From assembly GCA_028284285.1 (NCBI GenBank), contig JANQSA010000047.1, positions 62,001-126,000 of the forward strand: a stretch of 64,000 bases of DNA. The letters are read 5' to 3'. The stretch's first letter is position 1. Every line of letters starts with the position of its first letter. A model generated the notes under the pieces. The model had not been told where the DNA came from. It saw only the letters and a list, made by a program, of their open reading frames with translations, and did no database searches. This document shows, in pieces, positions 24,708 through 33,635 of this stretch. A program made the translations under genes and the position numbers. Origin of the DNA: Croceivirga sp. Its GTDB lineage: Bacteria; Bacteroidota; Bacteroidia; Flavobacteriales; Flavobacteriaceae.

Positions 24708-24755
24708 CAAAAGTATTAGGATAATTGTTTAATTAAAAATAAAATTAGTTAAACA
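24708..24755 (-). promoter_or_regulatory. Photolyase-operon promoter with large inverted repeat
   Basis: TGTTTAATTAA (24726-24736) and TTAGTTAAACA (24745-24755) form an 11-bp inverted repeat with one mismatch and an 8-base spacer. On the minus strand a TACTTTTG -7 box lies at 24715-24708, so the repeat covers the -33 region. A MerR-type light-responsive regulator (LitR/CarH-like) is a plausible binder from what is known of photolyase regulation, but no such gene is in the window. Confidence 0.6.
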
Positions 24756-24864
24756 AAAATAAATTTTATGAGTCCACTCCTTCTTTTCATAATTTATCGG
24801 GAAACCGTTGCTTTCATCCGAAAATATGGGGCTGGTGCAGTAGGATTCGTAATTTGTTAAGGAA

Positions 24865-25989
24865 ATGAAGATAAACCGGTATTTTTTTTCCCTGCTTACA
24901 TGCTCGATATCAATTGCTGGTATAGGGCAATCGGATATTAGTGCTGTGGGAGCATTACCGGAACAAGTTATTGAAACTTCGGGACTAATCCACTATAAAG
25001 GAAGGCTGATTACACACAATGATTCCGGAGGCAACCCGGAATTGTATGAGTTAGATCCGGAAACCCTGGAGATAACAAGAGTGATTCAGATCACAAATGC
25101 CGAAAACACAGACTGGGAAGATATTACCCAGGATGAAACGTTTATTTACATTGGGGATTTTGGAAATAATTCCGGAAATCGGCGGGATTTGGTGGTGTAT
25201 AAAGTTCCTAAATCGGAATATGACAGGGGTACCACAGTACAGGCGGAACGCATTACGTTCGTTTACGAAGATCAGACCACATTTGATGCCACGGAAAATA
25301 GTGATTTTGATGCTGAAGCCTTGTTTACACTGGATGATCATCTAGTGATACTCACCAAACAATGGCAAAGCCAGGGTACCGTAGCCTACAGGCTCCCTAA
25401 GCTTTCAGGGGCATTTTTGGCGGAACGCCTGGATGATTACCCCATCGGTGGGTTGGTTACGGCGGCTACATTTAATTCCGCTAACAGCACGCTCTATCTT
25501 GTGGGATACTCCAACTTTTTAGTTCCTTTTTTTGTCCAGGTAAAAAGTGTTACCGGGAATACAATTTTTGGAGGGGAAATAATCAAAACTAACCTGGAAA
25601 TAGGGTCTGCACAGGTGGAGGCTATTACCCAATTCGGTAATGGAGCATTTTACATCAGTTCAGAGAATTTTTCCAATCCCCTGGTAAATTCTACCTCAAG
25701 GGTATTTGTTTTCGGTCTTGACGAAAATGAACCTGAAGAACCGGAACCAGAGAAAGAGCTAATCGTTTTTAAGTCTCCTGGTGCTGATCTGCTAAATTAT
25801 CGGCTCAACACAGAGCGCGTTCTTTTTGGAAGAGGAATTTTTAACAGTGTTGGGCAAATGGTTACCTACACACCTCTTGAAGAGATTACTTCAAAACCGA
25901 TTGACCTGTCCGGTTTGCCCCAGGCACTGTATTACCTTGTATTTTTTTATTCTGACGGAATTATTTATGCTCCCTTTTTCAAAGACTGA
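24865..25989 (+). CDS. Secreted beta-propeller-like protein with T9SS-like tail
   Basis: A 374-residue protein with a signal peptide (residues 1-22). The middle part (about 28-285) has repeating beta-strand motifs (HNDSGGNPELYELD, NTDWEDITQDETFIYIGDFGNN) like phytase- or SdiA-type propellers with acidic loops. After an EPEEPEPE linker, the last 75 residues resemble a type A sorting domain of the type IX secretion system, with VFKSPGADLLNYRL, NSVGQMV and IDLSGLPQALYYL, though it is divergent. It is likely exported to the surface; substrate unknown. Confidence 0.65.
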   Translation: MKINRYFFSLLTCSISIAGIGQSDISAVGALPEQVIETSGLIHYKGRLITHNDSGGNPELYELDPETLEITRVIQITNAENTDWEDITQDETFIYIGDFGNNSGNRRDLVVYKVPKSEYDRGTTVQAERITFVYEDQTTFDATENSDFDAEALFTLDDHLVILTKQWQSQGTVAYRLPKLSGAFLAERLDDYPIGGLVTAATFNSANSTLYLVGYSNFLVPFFVQVKSVTGNTIFGGEIIKTNLEIGSAQVEAITQFGNGAFYISSENFSNPLVNSTSRVFVFGLDENEPEEPEPEKELIVFKSPGADLLNYRLNTERVLFGRGIFNSVGQMVTYTPLEEITSKPIDLSGLPQALYYLVFFYSDGIIYAPFFKD

Positions 25990-26078
25990 CCGGTGTATTT
26001 AAGGATTCATTAACAACAGCAACCTAACAATATGGCTAGTTTTGCTGCACTAATTGATTCCTAAAACACTAAAACACA

Positions 26079-26927
26079 ATGAAAAAACTATCACTATTAG
26101 CTTGTGTTGCACTATTGTCATTTTCAGTAGGTGCACAAATGCAAACCCCACAGCCTAGCCCTGAGGGTGAGTTGGAACAAATGGTTGGATTGACCGAAGT
26201 GGAGGTAGAGTACTCCAGGCCTTCCATGAAAGGAAGGACTATTTTTGGGGATTTGGTCCCTTATGACAAGCTTTGGAGAACCGGAGCGAATAAAAACACG
26301 ATCATTACGTTTGATGATGATGTCACGGTGGAGGGGAAAGCACTGGAGGCCGGATCTTATGCCATTTTCACCAGGCCCGGCGAGGCAGTTTGGGAGGTGA
26401 TTTTTTATTCCGATACGGAGAATTGGGGAGTTCCACGGGAATGGGATGCTTCCAAAGTTGCCGCTACGGTGAAAACGGAGGTATATCCTATAGAAATGCC
26501 GATAGAAACCTTTACCATTAGTATTGATGACCTTCACAATAATGGGGCGACGCTCGGGATGATGTGGGAGAAAAGCTATGTTGGGGTCAAATTTGAGGTA
26601 CCCACTGCAGAAAAGGCCACAAAGAGCATTGAAGCGGTTATGGCGGGACCTAGCGCAGGCGACTACTATTCTGCAGCTTCCTATTATCTGGATGCAGAAA
26701 AAGATTTGGAAAAGGCCAAAGAGTGGATAGGCAAAGCGGTAGCTATGGATACAGAAGGAAGAATGTTCTGGGTGATGCGGAAACAATCCCTTATTCACGC
26801 AAAACTGGGAGATACCAAAGGCGCTATTGAAGCCGCTAAAAAATCGTTGGCTGCTGCGGAAAAGGCCGGTAATGCCGACTATGTAAAATTGAATAAGGAT
26901 TCATTGAAAGAGTGGGGTGCACTTTAA
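26079..26927 (+). CDS. DUF2911 domain protein with TPR-like tail
   Basis: A 282-residue secreted protein with a signal peptide ending near GAQ (20). It has the DUF2911 signature: VEVEYSRPSMKGRTIFGDLVPYDKLWRTGAN (read in parts), then SYAIFTRPGEAVWEVIFY and WGVPREWDASKVA. The C-terminal 90 residues are helical and resemble one or two TPR units. Function is unknown; the family is common in Bacteroidota periplasm. A TAGTTTTG -7 box lies at 26037-26044, and an intrinsic terminator follows the stop. Confidence 0.85.
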   Translation: MKKLSLLACVALLSFSVGAQMQTPQPSPEGELEQMVGLTEVEVEYSRPSMKGRTIFGDLVPYDKLWRTGANKNTIITFDDDVTVEGKALEAGSYAIFTRPGEAVWEVIFYSDTENWGVPREWDASKVAATVKTEVYPIEMPIETFTISIDDLHNNGATLGMMWEKSYVGVKFEVPTAEKATKSIEAVMAGPSAGDYYSAASYYLDAEKDLEKAKEWIGKAVAMDTEGRMFWVMRKQSLIHAKLGDTKGAIEAAKKSLAAAEKAGNADYVKLNKDSLKEWGAL

Positions 26928-26960
26928 GTAATCTCACTTTACCGAACGAACGATTAATAG

Positions 26961-26988
26961 CCCTGGTGAAAATTCGCCAGGGTTTTTT
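26961..26988 (+). terminator. Intrinsic terminator after DUF2911 gene
   Basis: CCCTGG (26961-26966) pairs with CCAGGG (26977-26982), followed by six T. It overlaps the last bases of the convergent symporter gene. Confidence 0.8.
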
Positions 26989-28690
26989 ATGTTTTCACGG
27001 GGGGCCTTCCAAGCATATGATCCAGTCCTTCGAGCAGAAGCGCCAGTACCATGACCAGAATACAGCCAAAGGCATTTAACCATAAGTAAGACATCCAATC
27101 CTGGCTCCACCCCATAATCACTACAATTTGGGTGATGATCGCAGCAATGAATACGGCGTTACCTTTGACCATTTTGAAAAAGAAAGCCAGTAGAAATACT
27201 CCCAAAACATTTCCATAAAAAATGGATCCGATAATATTGACGAGTTGTATGAGGTTGTCAAAAAGGTTCGCAACACAAGCAATGATGATAGCGATGATTC
27301 CCCATAGCAGGGTGAACCCTTTGGTCGCCCAAACATAGTGCTTTTGGGTAAAATCCCCTTTTTTATTTCGCTTATACAAATCCAGGGCGCTTATGGTACC
27401 CAATGCATTAAGCTCGGAAGCTGTGGACGACATGGCAGCGGAAAGAATAACGGCCAGTAGCAATCCAATAAGTCCGCGAGGTAGATTGTTCAAAATAAAA
27501 TGGATGAACACATAATCTTTATCGTTGGTTTCCACGCTTGAATCCGCCGTACTGATCACGTTGCGTGCCGTTTCCCGATTATTGAGCTCCCTGGTGTTGA
27601 CATTTTTTAGATTGATTTTGGCTTGTTCTATGGCATTGTAGTCTTTGAGCTTCAGAGCGGCAACAAAGTCGTTTTGCACCATGCGTTTTTCTTTTTCTAT
27701 ATCCCTATGGCCTTGTTCCAAGATCGCATAGTCCTCAGCATAGGGAGATGACTTCACCGCTTCGTTAGCCGCCGGATTAAAATGTAAAGGAGAAGGATTG
27801 TACTGATAGAAAACAAATACCATAACGCCTACAAGCAAAATAAAAAACTGCATGGGGATTTTGAAAACACCATTAAATACCAAACCTAATTGTTGTTCGC
27901 GTATGGATTTTCCCGAAAGGTAACGCTGTACCTGGCTTTGATCGGTTCCAAAGTAGGCCAGAGCCAAAAAGAATCCGCCGGTAATACCGCTCCAAAAGGT
28001 ATATCGGTTTTTAGTGTCAAGATCAAAATTCAAGATTTCCAGCTTTTCGTTCGCTCCTGCTATCTTTAAGGCCTCTCCCAAAGAAATATCGGTGGGGAGG
28101 CTGCCGAGAATAAAGAAAAATGCGAAAAACATTCCCACCATAATGACAAACATTTGTTGTTTTTGGGTGATGTTTACCGCTCTTGTACCTCCGGAAACCG
28201 TATATAATATAACAAGTATCCCTATGATGATATTCAAAGTCTGAAGATTCCAACCCAATACCGCCGACAGGATAATAGACGGGGCAAAAATGGTAATGCC
28301 GGCCGCTAAACCTCTTTGAATCAAAAATAAAATGGCAGTGAGCGTCCTGGTTTTTAAATCAAACCTTTTCTCGAGCATTTCATAGGCCGTATACACCTTC
28401 AGTTTATGATATATAGGAATGAAAACCGCACATATAACGATCATGGCCAGAGGAAGCCCAAAATAGAACTGCACAAAGCCCATCCCGTCATGAAAAGCCT
28501 GCCCCGGAGTAGACAAAAATGTGATAGCACTTGCTTGTGTAGCCATTACCGAGAGCCCGATAGTCCACCATTTGGTAGTGCCCCCTTTTACATAATCCTC
28601 CACACTTTTACTGCTTCCGGCTTTCCAGGCCCCGAAGCCAACTATAAATACAAGGGTGCCTCCCAGCACGATCCAATCAAGAACATCCAT
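26987..28690 (-). CDS. Sodium:solute symporter (SSS family)
   Basis: A 567-residue membrane protein with about 13-14 helices. SSS hallmarks are MATQASAITFLSTPGQAFHDG near 50-70, GGTRAVNITQKQQM near 170-183 and AMSSTASELNALGTISALDLY near 405-425. A long hydrophilic, charged stretch (about 300-385) between helices is larger than in typical SSS members. It should import a small organic solute with Na+. The gene follows a 39-residue membrane protein (3-base gap) and the PIG-L deacetylase, so a deacetylated amino sugar is a reasonable but unproven cargo. Confidence 0.9.
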   Translation of the reverse strand: MDVLDWIVLGGTLVFIVGFGAWKAGSSKSVEDYVKGGTTKWWTIGLSVMATQASAITFLSTPGQAFHDGMGFVQFYFGLPLAMIVICAVFIPIYHKLKVYTAYEMLEKRFDLKTRTLTAILFLIQRGLAAGITIFAPSIILSAVLGWNLQTLNIIIGILVILYTVSGGTRAVNITQKQQMFVIMVGMFFAFFFILGSLPTDISLGEALKIAGANEKLEILNFDLDTKNRYTFWSGITGGFFLALAYFGTDQSQVQRYLSGKSIREQQLGLVFNGVFKIPMQFFILLVGVMVFVFYQYNPSPLHFNPAANEAVKSSPYAEDYAILEQGHRDIEKEKRMVQNDFVAALKLKDYNAIEQAKINLKNVNTRELNNRETARNVISTADSSVETNDKDYVFIHFILNNLPRGLIGLLLAVILSAAMSSTASELNALGTISALDLYKRNKKGDFTQKHYVWATKGFTLLWGIIAIIIACVANLFDNLIQLVNIIGSIFYGNVLGVFLLAFFFKMVKGNAVFIAAIITQIVVIMGWSQDWMSYLWLNAFGCILVMVLALLLEGLDHMLGRPPVKT

Positions 28691-28693
28691 AGC

Positions 28694-28813
28694 TTAGATG
28701 TAAGCTAACATTAGGTAGGCAAAATAAAGGATATAAATTGCATTTAAGACTAATACAACGGTATACTCCTTCTTCCAGATGAACTTTTCTCGAAAACTAT
28801 CCTTTGACCTCAT
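28694..28813 (-). CDS. Small single-pass membrane protein
   Basis: A 39-residue protein: a basic N-terminus (MRSKDSFREKFIWKKEY) and one membrane helix (VVLVLNAIYILYFAYLML). Its ATG lies 17 bases inside the 3' end of the PIG-L gene and its stop is 3 bases before the symporter start, the packing expected of a real gene. It may be a small subunit of the symporter. Longer starts upstream would lie further within PIG-L and are less likely. Confidence 0.6.
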   Translation of the reverse strand: MRSKDSFREKFIWKKEYTVVLVLNAIYILYFAYLMLAYI

Positions 28814-31331
28814 CTTGTTTTTTATCATTTCCCTTTCCCAGAGAAAGCATATTAGCAAATAGCTTATACGCCCCTGTAACACCTGCTGGTAGCTCCCTAA
28901 AAAAACTTAAGCCGGTGTAGATATAATATCCATTGCCATAAGGTGCCACCAGTAAACTTCCTTGTTTTGGTGTTTCGCCTTCATCATTCATGGTAAGGAT
29001 GGGAGTGAATTCCTGGCTCCACTCGCTGGGAAAATAGAGTCCCCTTTCCTGAACCCAACCATCAAAGTCCTCAGGCCCAATTTCGTTTGGAAAACGAACC
29101 AGTTCATGTTCTTTCGCCAGAATCCTCACCTTAGCCTTTTCATCCGTTACCCTGTCCCTGGATATCGTAAGCGGATAGGGCGCAATGTTTGCGAATTGAG
29201 AACGCCATCTGTTTGCGGTATTGTATTGTACAATCATGTTTCCGCCTTTTTTTACATACTCCAGCAAATAAGGTTGTTTAAACTGTAGCTCTTCAATAAC
29301 ATTGTAAGCCCGTATACCCAAAACAATTCCATCGTATTTATCCAAAGAACCTTCCTCAATGGAAGCTACATCAATAGTCTCCACCTTGTACCCGATCTGG
29401 GTTAGACTCTCGGGAACTTTATCTCCGGCTCCGACAATGTAGCCAATGTATTCCCCCACTTTTTTGATATCCATACGCACTACTTTGGCGCTGGAAGGCA
29501 ATAAAATAGACTGTTTGGGAATGTGATCATAGGTTATTTCCACTAATTCCTGGCCAAAAGTCTCGCCATTAACAGTTAAAATAGGGTGTATGTTACCAAT
29601 ACTTTCCGAATTAGGAGGCAATACTTCAAACGCAATGTTTTGGACAGCTCCTTTATTTTTGATATCGAAGTTGATCGCAACTGGATGGGTTTCCCAACCC
29701 ACCGGAAGCTGTAATCTTGCAATACCTTTGATGTTATCTTCTCCGGCTCTAACGGCTAAATTGATAGTGATAGGATCTGAAGTATTGAACAAAAAGACGT
29801 CTTCCGAAAAACCAGCGGTGACTTTAGGCAATACGACAAAGGGCTCATATAACTCACCCTCATCCGGCTTGGAATACCGATGTACCACAGGTTTGAAGAA
29901 TTCCAGGGACACCCCTTCAACAGTTAAACTGAATTGAACCTGAATCGCACTTGGAGTTTTCGGTTTTCCAATCATCTGTTGATCGGCCACCGTATACATT
30001 CCCAAGGTTCCGGCTTCGTTCAGCCAATAGGGAGTGGTGTAGGCCTTGTTCCCGGGCACAGTAAAATCCAGGGCCAAATTCTGCTTTGAATTTTCCGTGA
30101 GCGGTGTATTTGGCAACAAAGACGCCTCAGTATCCGGTATTGCGATGGAGTTTAGACGGATATCTGCCGTACTTCGGTTTACTACTTCCACATCCAAAGA
30201 CACTTTTTCACCGGGCGTAGCCGAAGCCGATTTTGCACTGGCTTCGAGATAAATCCCCCCGCAAGCAAGAATGATTTTTTTTAAGTGTTCAGATTTCACC
30301 TTTTTCCAATGGGCATCACCAATGGTTTGAAGTAGCTCATAGGCACGGGTCAGATCAGGAATATGGGTAGAAGGGTCCTGGAAATTAAAATTCCGCTCAA
30401 CCGAATAGAGAATATCACCTACAGCTGCCCCCCCTTGAACTCTTGACCACGAAGTATCAATCCCGTCAAAAATGTTACCAGGATCTTGCGGCATATCTCC
30501 TTTCAAAAGTTCTAAGTATTCCGGCTGGCTCCCTCTTACCAGAAGCCGACCAAAGCCCTGACATTTGTGTTGGCTACTGGCTATGCTGGCGATCTCATTG
30601 TTAGAGAGGCCCAAATTGGGATAATACACGCCAATATCAAATTCTAAAAGTCGGGACTTATCTGCCTTATCAAAGTTTTCTCTACTACCGTAAAACCACC
30701 ACGAAGTATTAAAAAACAAGCGCTTGGGTTGCCAAAGATTGGTGGAGGAAAGTTGACTCGGGAAGGCGTTGGTGTCATTTGTTAAATCAAAAGCCTCATG
30801 ACTTAACATGGCAGAAGCGGTATGGTGACCATGCGTGGTTCCCGGACTCCTGTGATCAAATCGGTTGATGATCACATCGGGCTTCAGGTTTCGGATAACC
30901 CATATCATATCGCTTAACACCGCATCTTTGTCCCATATTTGCAGTGTTTCATCAGGATGTTTGGAATACCCAAAATCATTTGCACGGGAAAAGCGCTGTT
31001 CTCCGCCATCTGTCCTTCGGGCAGCCAGTAATTCCTGCGTACGGAGGACACCCAAAAGCTCTCGCAGTTCAGGGCCTATGAGGTTTTGTCCGCCATCCCC
31101 CCTGGTAAGGGAAAGATAGACTGTCCTGGCCTTTACTTCATTGGAAAGATAAGAGATCATTCTGGTATTTTCATCGTCGGGATGCGCAGCAACATACAAT
31201 GCCGTTCCTAAAAAATTCAGTTTTTGAAGCTCATGGTGGATTTCAGCGGAAGTGTATCTTTTTGGTTGTTGTGCGCTGGAAGAAAAGTGGATAAATAGCG
31301 AAATCACACAACAAGCCCATAAAATTCGCAT
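28797..31331 (-). CDS. PIG-L family deacetylase, long secreted form
   Basis: An 844-residue protein; start MRILWACC at 31331 gives a clean signal peptide (a start 8 codons earlier is possible). The N-terminal PIG-L domain has AHPDDENTR (metal-binding AHPDD), RGDGGQN and the HHTASAM region with metal-binding His. Such enzymes remove N-acetyl groups from amino sugars with zinc. The C-terminal two thirds (about 370-840) are beta-sandwich-like, plus a GATase-like part near YIVGAGDKVPESL and DGIVLGIRAYN. It is in one unit with a small membrane protein and an SSS symporter. Confidence 0.85.
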   Translation of the reverse strand: MRILWACCVISLFIHFSSSAQQPKRYTSAEIHHELQKLNFLGTALYVAAHPDDENTRMISYLSNEVKARTVYLSLTRGDGGQNLIGPELRELLGVLRTQELLAARRTDGGEQRFSRANDFGYSKHPDETLQIWDKDAVLSDMIWVIRNLKPDVIINRFDHRSPGTTHGHHTASAMLSHEAFDLTNDTNAFPSQLSSTNLWQPKRLFFNTSWWFYGSRENFDKADKSRLLEFDIGVYYPNLGLSNNEIASIASSQHKCQGFGRLLVRGSQPEYLELLKGDMPQDPGNIFDGIDTSWSRVQGGAAVGDILYSVERNFNFQDPSTHIPDLTRAYELLQTIGDAHWKKVKSEHLKKIILACGGIYLEASAKSASATPGEKVSLDVEVVNRSTADIRLNSIAIPDTEASLLPNTPLTENSKQNLALDFTVPGNKAYTTPYWLNEAGTLGMYTVADQQMIGKPKTPSAIQVQFSLTVEGVSLEFFKPVVHRYSKPDEGELYEPFVVLPKVTAGFSEDVFLFNTSDPITINLAVRAGEDNIKGIARLQLPVGWETHPVAINFDIKNKGAVQNIAFEVLPPNSESIGNIHPILTVNGETFGQELVEITYDHIPKQSILLPSSAKVVRMDIKKVGEYIGYIVGAGDKVPESLTQIGYKVETIDVASIEEGSLDKYDGIVLGIRAYNVIEELQFKQPYLLEYVKKGGNMIVQYNTANRWRSQFANIAPYPLTISRDRVTDEKAKVRILAKEHELVRFPNEIGPEDFDGWVQERGLYFPSEWSQEFTPILTMNDEGETPKQGSLLVAPYGNGYYIYTGLSFFRELPAGVTGAYKLFANMLSLGKGNDKKQDEVKG

Positions 31332-31516
31332 AGTTGGAAAATTAGTCAAAATCAAAGATAGAAGAATTGTAAGCTATGCTTTTCTTTTTAGAACTTCTTT
31401 AACAGCCAAAGTGGTACACTCCGGATCTTCGTTGTGGGCTAGCTGTTTTTATGATAAGTACCTCGCCTTTCTGCAGTAAAAGATGGTTCGGATAAGCAAG
31501 CGGTTCTCCCATCGCT

Positions 31517-32479
31517 CTAAAGCTGTAGGCTATCGCGCAAACGAACAAATTTGTTGGAATTCTGTCTCCAGTACGGTGTTTTTAATGTGTTTAGTTTGGT
31601 CCCCCTGGAGGTCATGAGTTTGGCACCCGGACCATAACCGCTTTTGAACTCTTCTTCCCAACTTTCAATTTGATACGGAAACTCCGAATTGAAATGGATA
31701 GTCAATTTCCGTGGAGTATCCTGGTATTCCAGGGTATAGGAAGTAGATTTACCCTCAACGGTTAGGGTAGCATTTGCAGTGTACGATTGAACCGGCGCAT
31801 GTTGTACTCTAAAATATTCCAGTGAAGGAATAATAGCGATTTTGCCTTGGGGTAGCCCATCCGGGTCAATTCGGATCTTATTCCATAGCTCATTTTCCAA
31901 ATGCGTTTTTTCCAGGGTGAGCTGTTCATCCGCTTCCCCTTCAAAATAGCTATGGGAAGTAAACTCAAACTCTTTTCGATTGTTCAGTTGGGAATATACA
32001 TGACCACACCATTCCTGAACAGACAGACTGGTCTTTATAGCATGTTGGTTATCGTGAACCGGATAAAAGGTGCTACCCATAATTGAGTAGGGATAAATTC
32101 CGGTAAGATATTTTTTCGTTGCATTTAGCTTCAGCACGGGGACGTTTTCGGGATGCTTGTTATCCGCTTTTACCTGCACATCAGGAAGAAAAGGTTCAGT
32201 AACATAAATGAGAACCGCTTTACCTTCCCGTATTTCTCCATACCGGGCCTGCTCTAATTTGTAGGAAGTAATTTCTGCATCACCGGCATACCAATAGTAT
32301 TTAAATTCTTCTGACAAGGGTTTTTTGGCGCTGTCTTCTGTGCCTGGAGTGGATTCCGTTGTGGCGGACAGGGCAAGGGTTTCGGAAGTGCTGTCCTTGT
32401 TTTGAATACAGCCGTTCAAAAGGAGTACTGCAACAAGAAGGATACTATTAATTCCCCAAAATTGTAAGCGGTTTTTCAT
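31517..32479 (-). CDS. Lipoprotein, unknown function
   Basis: A 320-residue lipoprotein with the lipobox LLNGC (Cys24) and a Ser/Thr-rich linker. The mature part (FKYYWYAGDAEITSYKLEQARYGEIREG, read in parts, and QEWCGHVYSQL) is a conserved flavobacterial family often found next to maf, and as I recall sometimes annotated wrongly as septum inhibitor Maf for that reason. No enzyme motif is visible. True maf lies 36 bases upstream on the same strand. A TAATTTTG box (about 32496-32503, minus strand) may be its own promoter. Confidence 0.75.
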   Translation of the reverse strand: MKNRLQFWGINSILLVAVLLLNGCIQNKDSTSETLALSATTESTPGTEDSAKKPLSEEFKYYWYAGDAEITSYKLEQARYGEIREGKAVLIYVTEPFLPDVQVKADNKHPENVPVLKLNATKKYLTGIYPYSIMGSTFYPVHDNQHAIKTSLSVQEWCGHVYSQLNNRKEFEFTSHSYFEGEADEQLTLEKTHLENELWNKIRIDPDGLPQGKIAIIPSLEYFRVQHAPVQSYTANATLTVEGKSTSYTLEYQDTPRKLTIHFNSEFPYQIESWEEEFKSGYGPGAKLMTSRGTKLNTLKTPYWRQNSNKFVRLRDSLQL

Positions 32480-32515
32480 AATGCTTCGATTTTATCCAAA
32501 ATTAGCCAACACTCC

Positions 32516-33115
32516 CTAAGGAACCATATTCATTAACGTTTTGTAAACCAAATGGGAGGGTAAACCTACTACATTATTGTAGGAGCCCCTAATTTCCTCA
32601 ATGGCTACGGCACCTAACCATTCCTGGATGCCATAAGCGCCGGCCTTATCAAAAGGATGGTAATTTGCAATGTAGTAGTCAATTTCCGTTGCGGTAAGCG
32701 CTCTGAATTTTACCTTTGTTATGCTATGAACTATTAGCTGGTCGTGAATTGTAGTAAAACACACCGAAGTGATTACTTCGTGCCAATCCCCGGATAACTT
32801 TTGAAGCATGTCCCGGGCCGCTTTAGCGTCTACTGCCTTGGCCAGAGAGGTATCCTTATGCCAAACTACCGTATCCGAGGTGATTAAAATTTCGTTGGAC
32901 TTCAAACTGCTTCGCAAGCCGGATGCCTTTAAGGCTGAGAGATAATCCGAGATTTCCGCTGCTTTGAGTTGTGAAGGATATACTTCATCCACATGGGGTA
33001 AGCGAACTTCAAAATCTACGCCCAGGGTTTCCATAAATTTTTTCCGTCTGGGTGAGCCGGATGCGAGTACAATCTTGTGATTGCGTAGTTTTTTGGCAAG
33101 GGGGTTTTCAATCAT
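32516..33115 (-). CDS. maf: Maf-like nucleotide pyrophosphatase
   Basis: A 199-residue Maf/HAM1-like house-cleaning pyrophosphatase that hydrolyses modified or surplus nucleoside triphosphates. The signature ASGSPRRKKFMETLGVDF is at about 18-35; ITSDTVVW and the KAAEISDYL helix region follow. Start MIENPLAKKL at 33115 overlaps the phosphatase stop by 8 bases (ATGATTGA), the same junction as in the blaI/blaR1-like pair. A start at 33148 is less likely. Confidence 0.92.
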   Translation of the reverse strand: MIENPLAKKLRNHKIVLASGSPRRKKFMETLGVDFEVRLPHVDEVYPSQLKAAEISDYLSALKASGLRSSLKSNEILITSDTVVWHKDTSLAKAVDAKAARDMLQKLSGDWHEVITSVCFTTIHDQLIVHSITKVKFRALTATEIDYYIANYHPFDKAGAYGIQEWLGAVAIEEIRGSYNNVVGLPSHLVYKTLMNMVP

Positions 33116-33635
33116 TTTTTGCGCTAAAGTTGGTATTCCAATCCCCACGTACTTTTAAAACCTGTTCAATGATGTCCCGTGCACACCCCTCTCCGCCTTT
33201 TCTATGGCTAACGTAATCACAAATTGCTTTTACTTCAGCCACGGCATCTTGGGGACAGCTGGCCAGCGCTACTTTCCGCATGGGAGGGATATCCGGAAGA
33301 TCATCTCCCATATACAGTACATTTTTAGGAGCAATTTGATGCATATCCAAATATTCCAGAAGTGGTTTTTCTTTGTGATGCGCCCCCAAATAAATATGGG
33401 AAACCCCTAGCCCCAGGAGACGGTCTCGTACTCCTTCATTACTGCCTCCCGTGATGATACAAATGTTGTACCCTTTTAAGAGTGCGGTTTTTAACGCGTA
33501 ACCGTCTTTAACATTCATTTTTCGGAGCATTTCTCCATTGGTGGTTACCAAAACAGAACCATCGGTTAAAACACCATCTACATCAAAAATAAAGGTGTTG
33601 ATGTCTTTGAGGTATTCCTTATAATTTTTCTTCAT
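33108..33635 (-). CDS. KdsC-like HAD phosphatase
   Basis: A 175-residue HAD hydrolase of the KDO-8-phosphate phosphatase type (cap-less class C0). Motifs: FDVDGVLTDGS at 17-27 (nucleophile Asp and acid/base Asp), IITGGSN near 59-65, HHKEKPLLEY with the Lys, and MGDDLPDIPPM. It would make KDO for lipopolysaccharide inner core. Start is 17 bases inside the upstream DUF2520 gene and the stop overlaps maf, so the three genes are coupled. Confidence 0.9.
   Translation of the reverse strand: MKKNYKEYLKDINTFIFDVDGVLTDGSVLVTTNGEMLRKMNVKDGYALKTALLKGYNICIITGGSNEGVRDRLLGLGVSHIYLGAHHKEKPLLEYLDMHQIAPKNVLYMGDDLPDIPPMRKVALASCPQDAVAEVKAICDYVSHRKGGEGCARDIIEQVLKVRGDWNTNFSAKND

Noticed and set aside
31399-31512. 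37-codon frame on the minus strand between the lipoprotein and PIG-L genes
   Set aside because: No promoter, no family pattern and nothing to support translation; kept only as a remote possibility.
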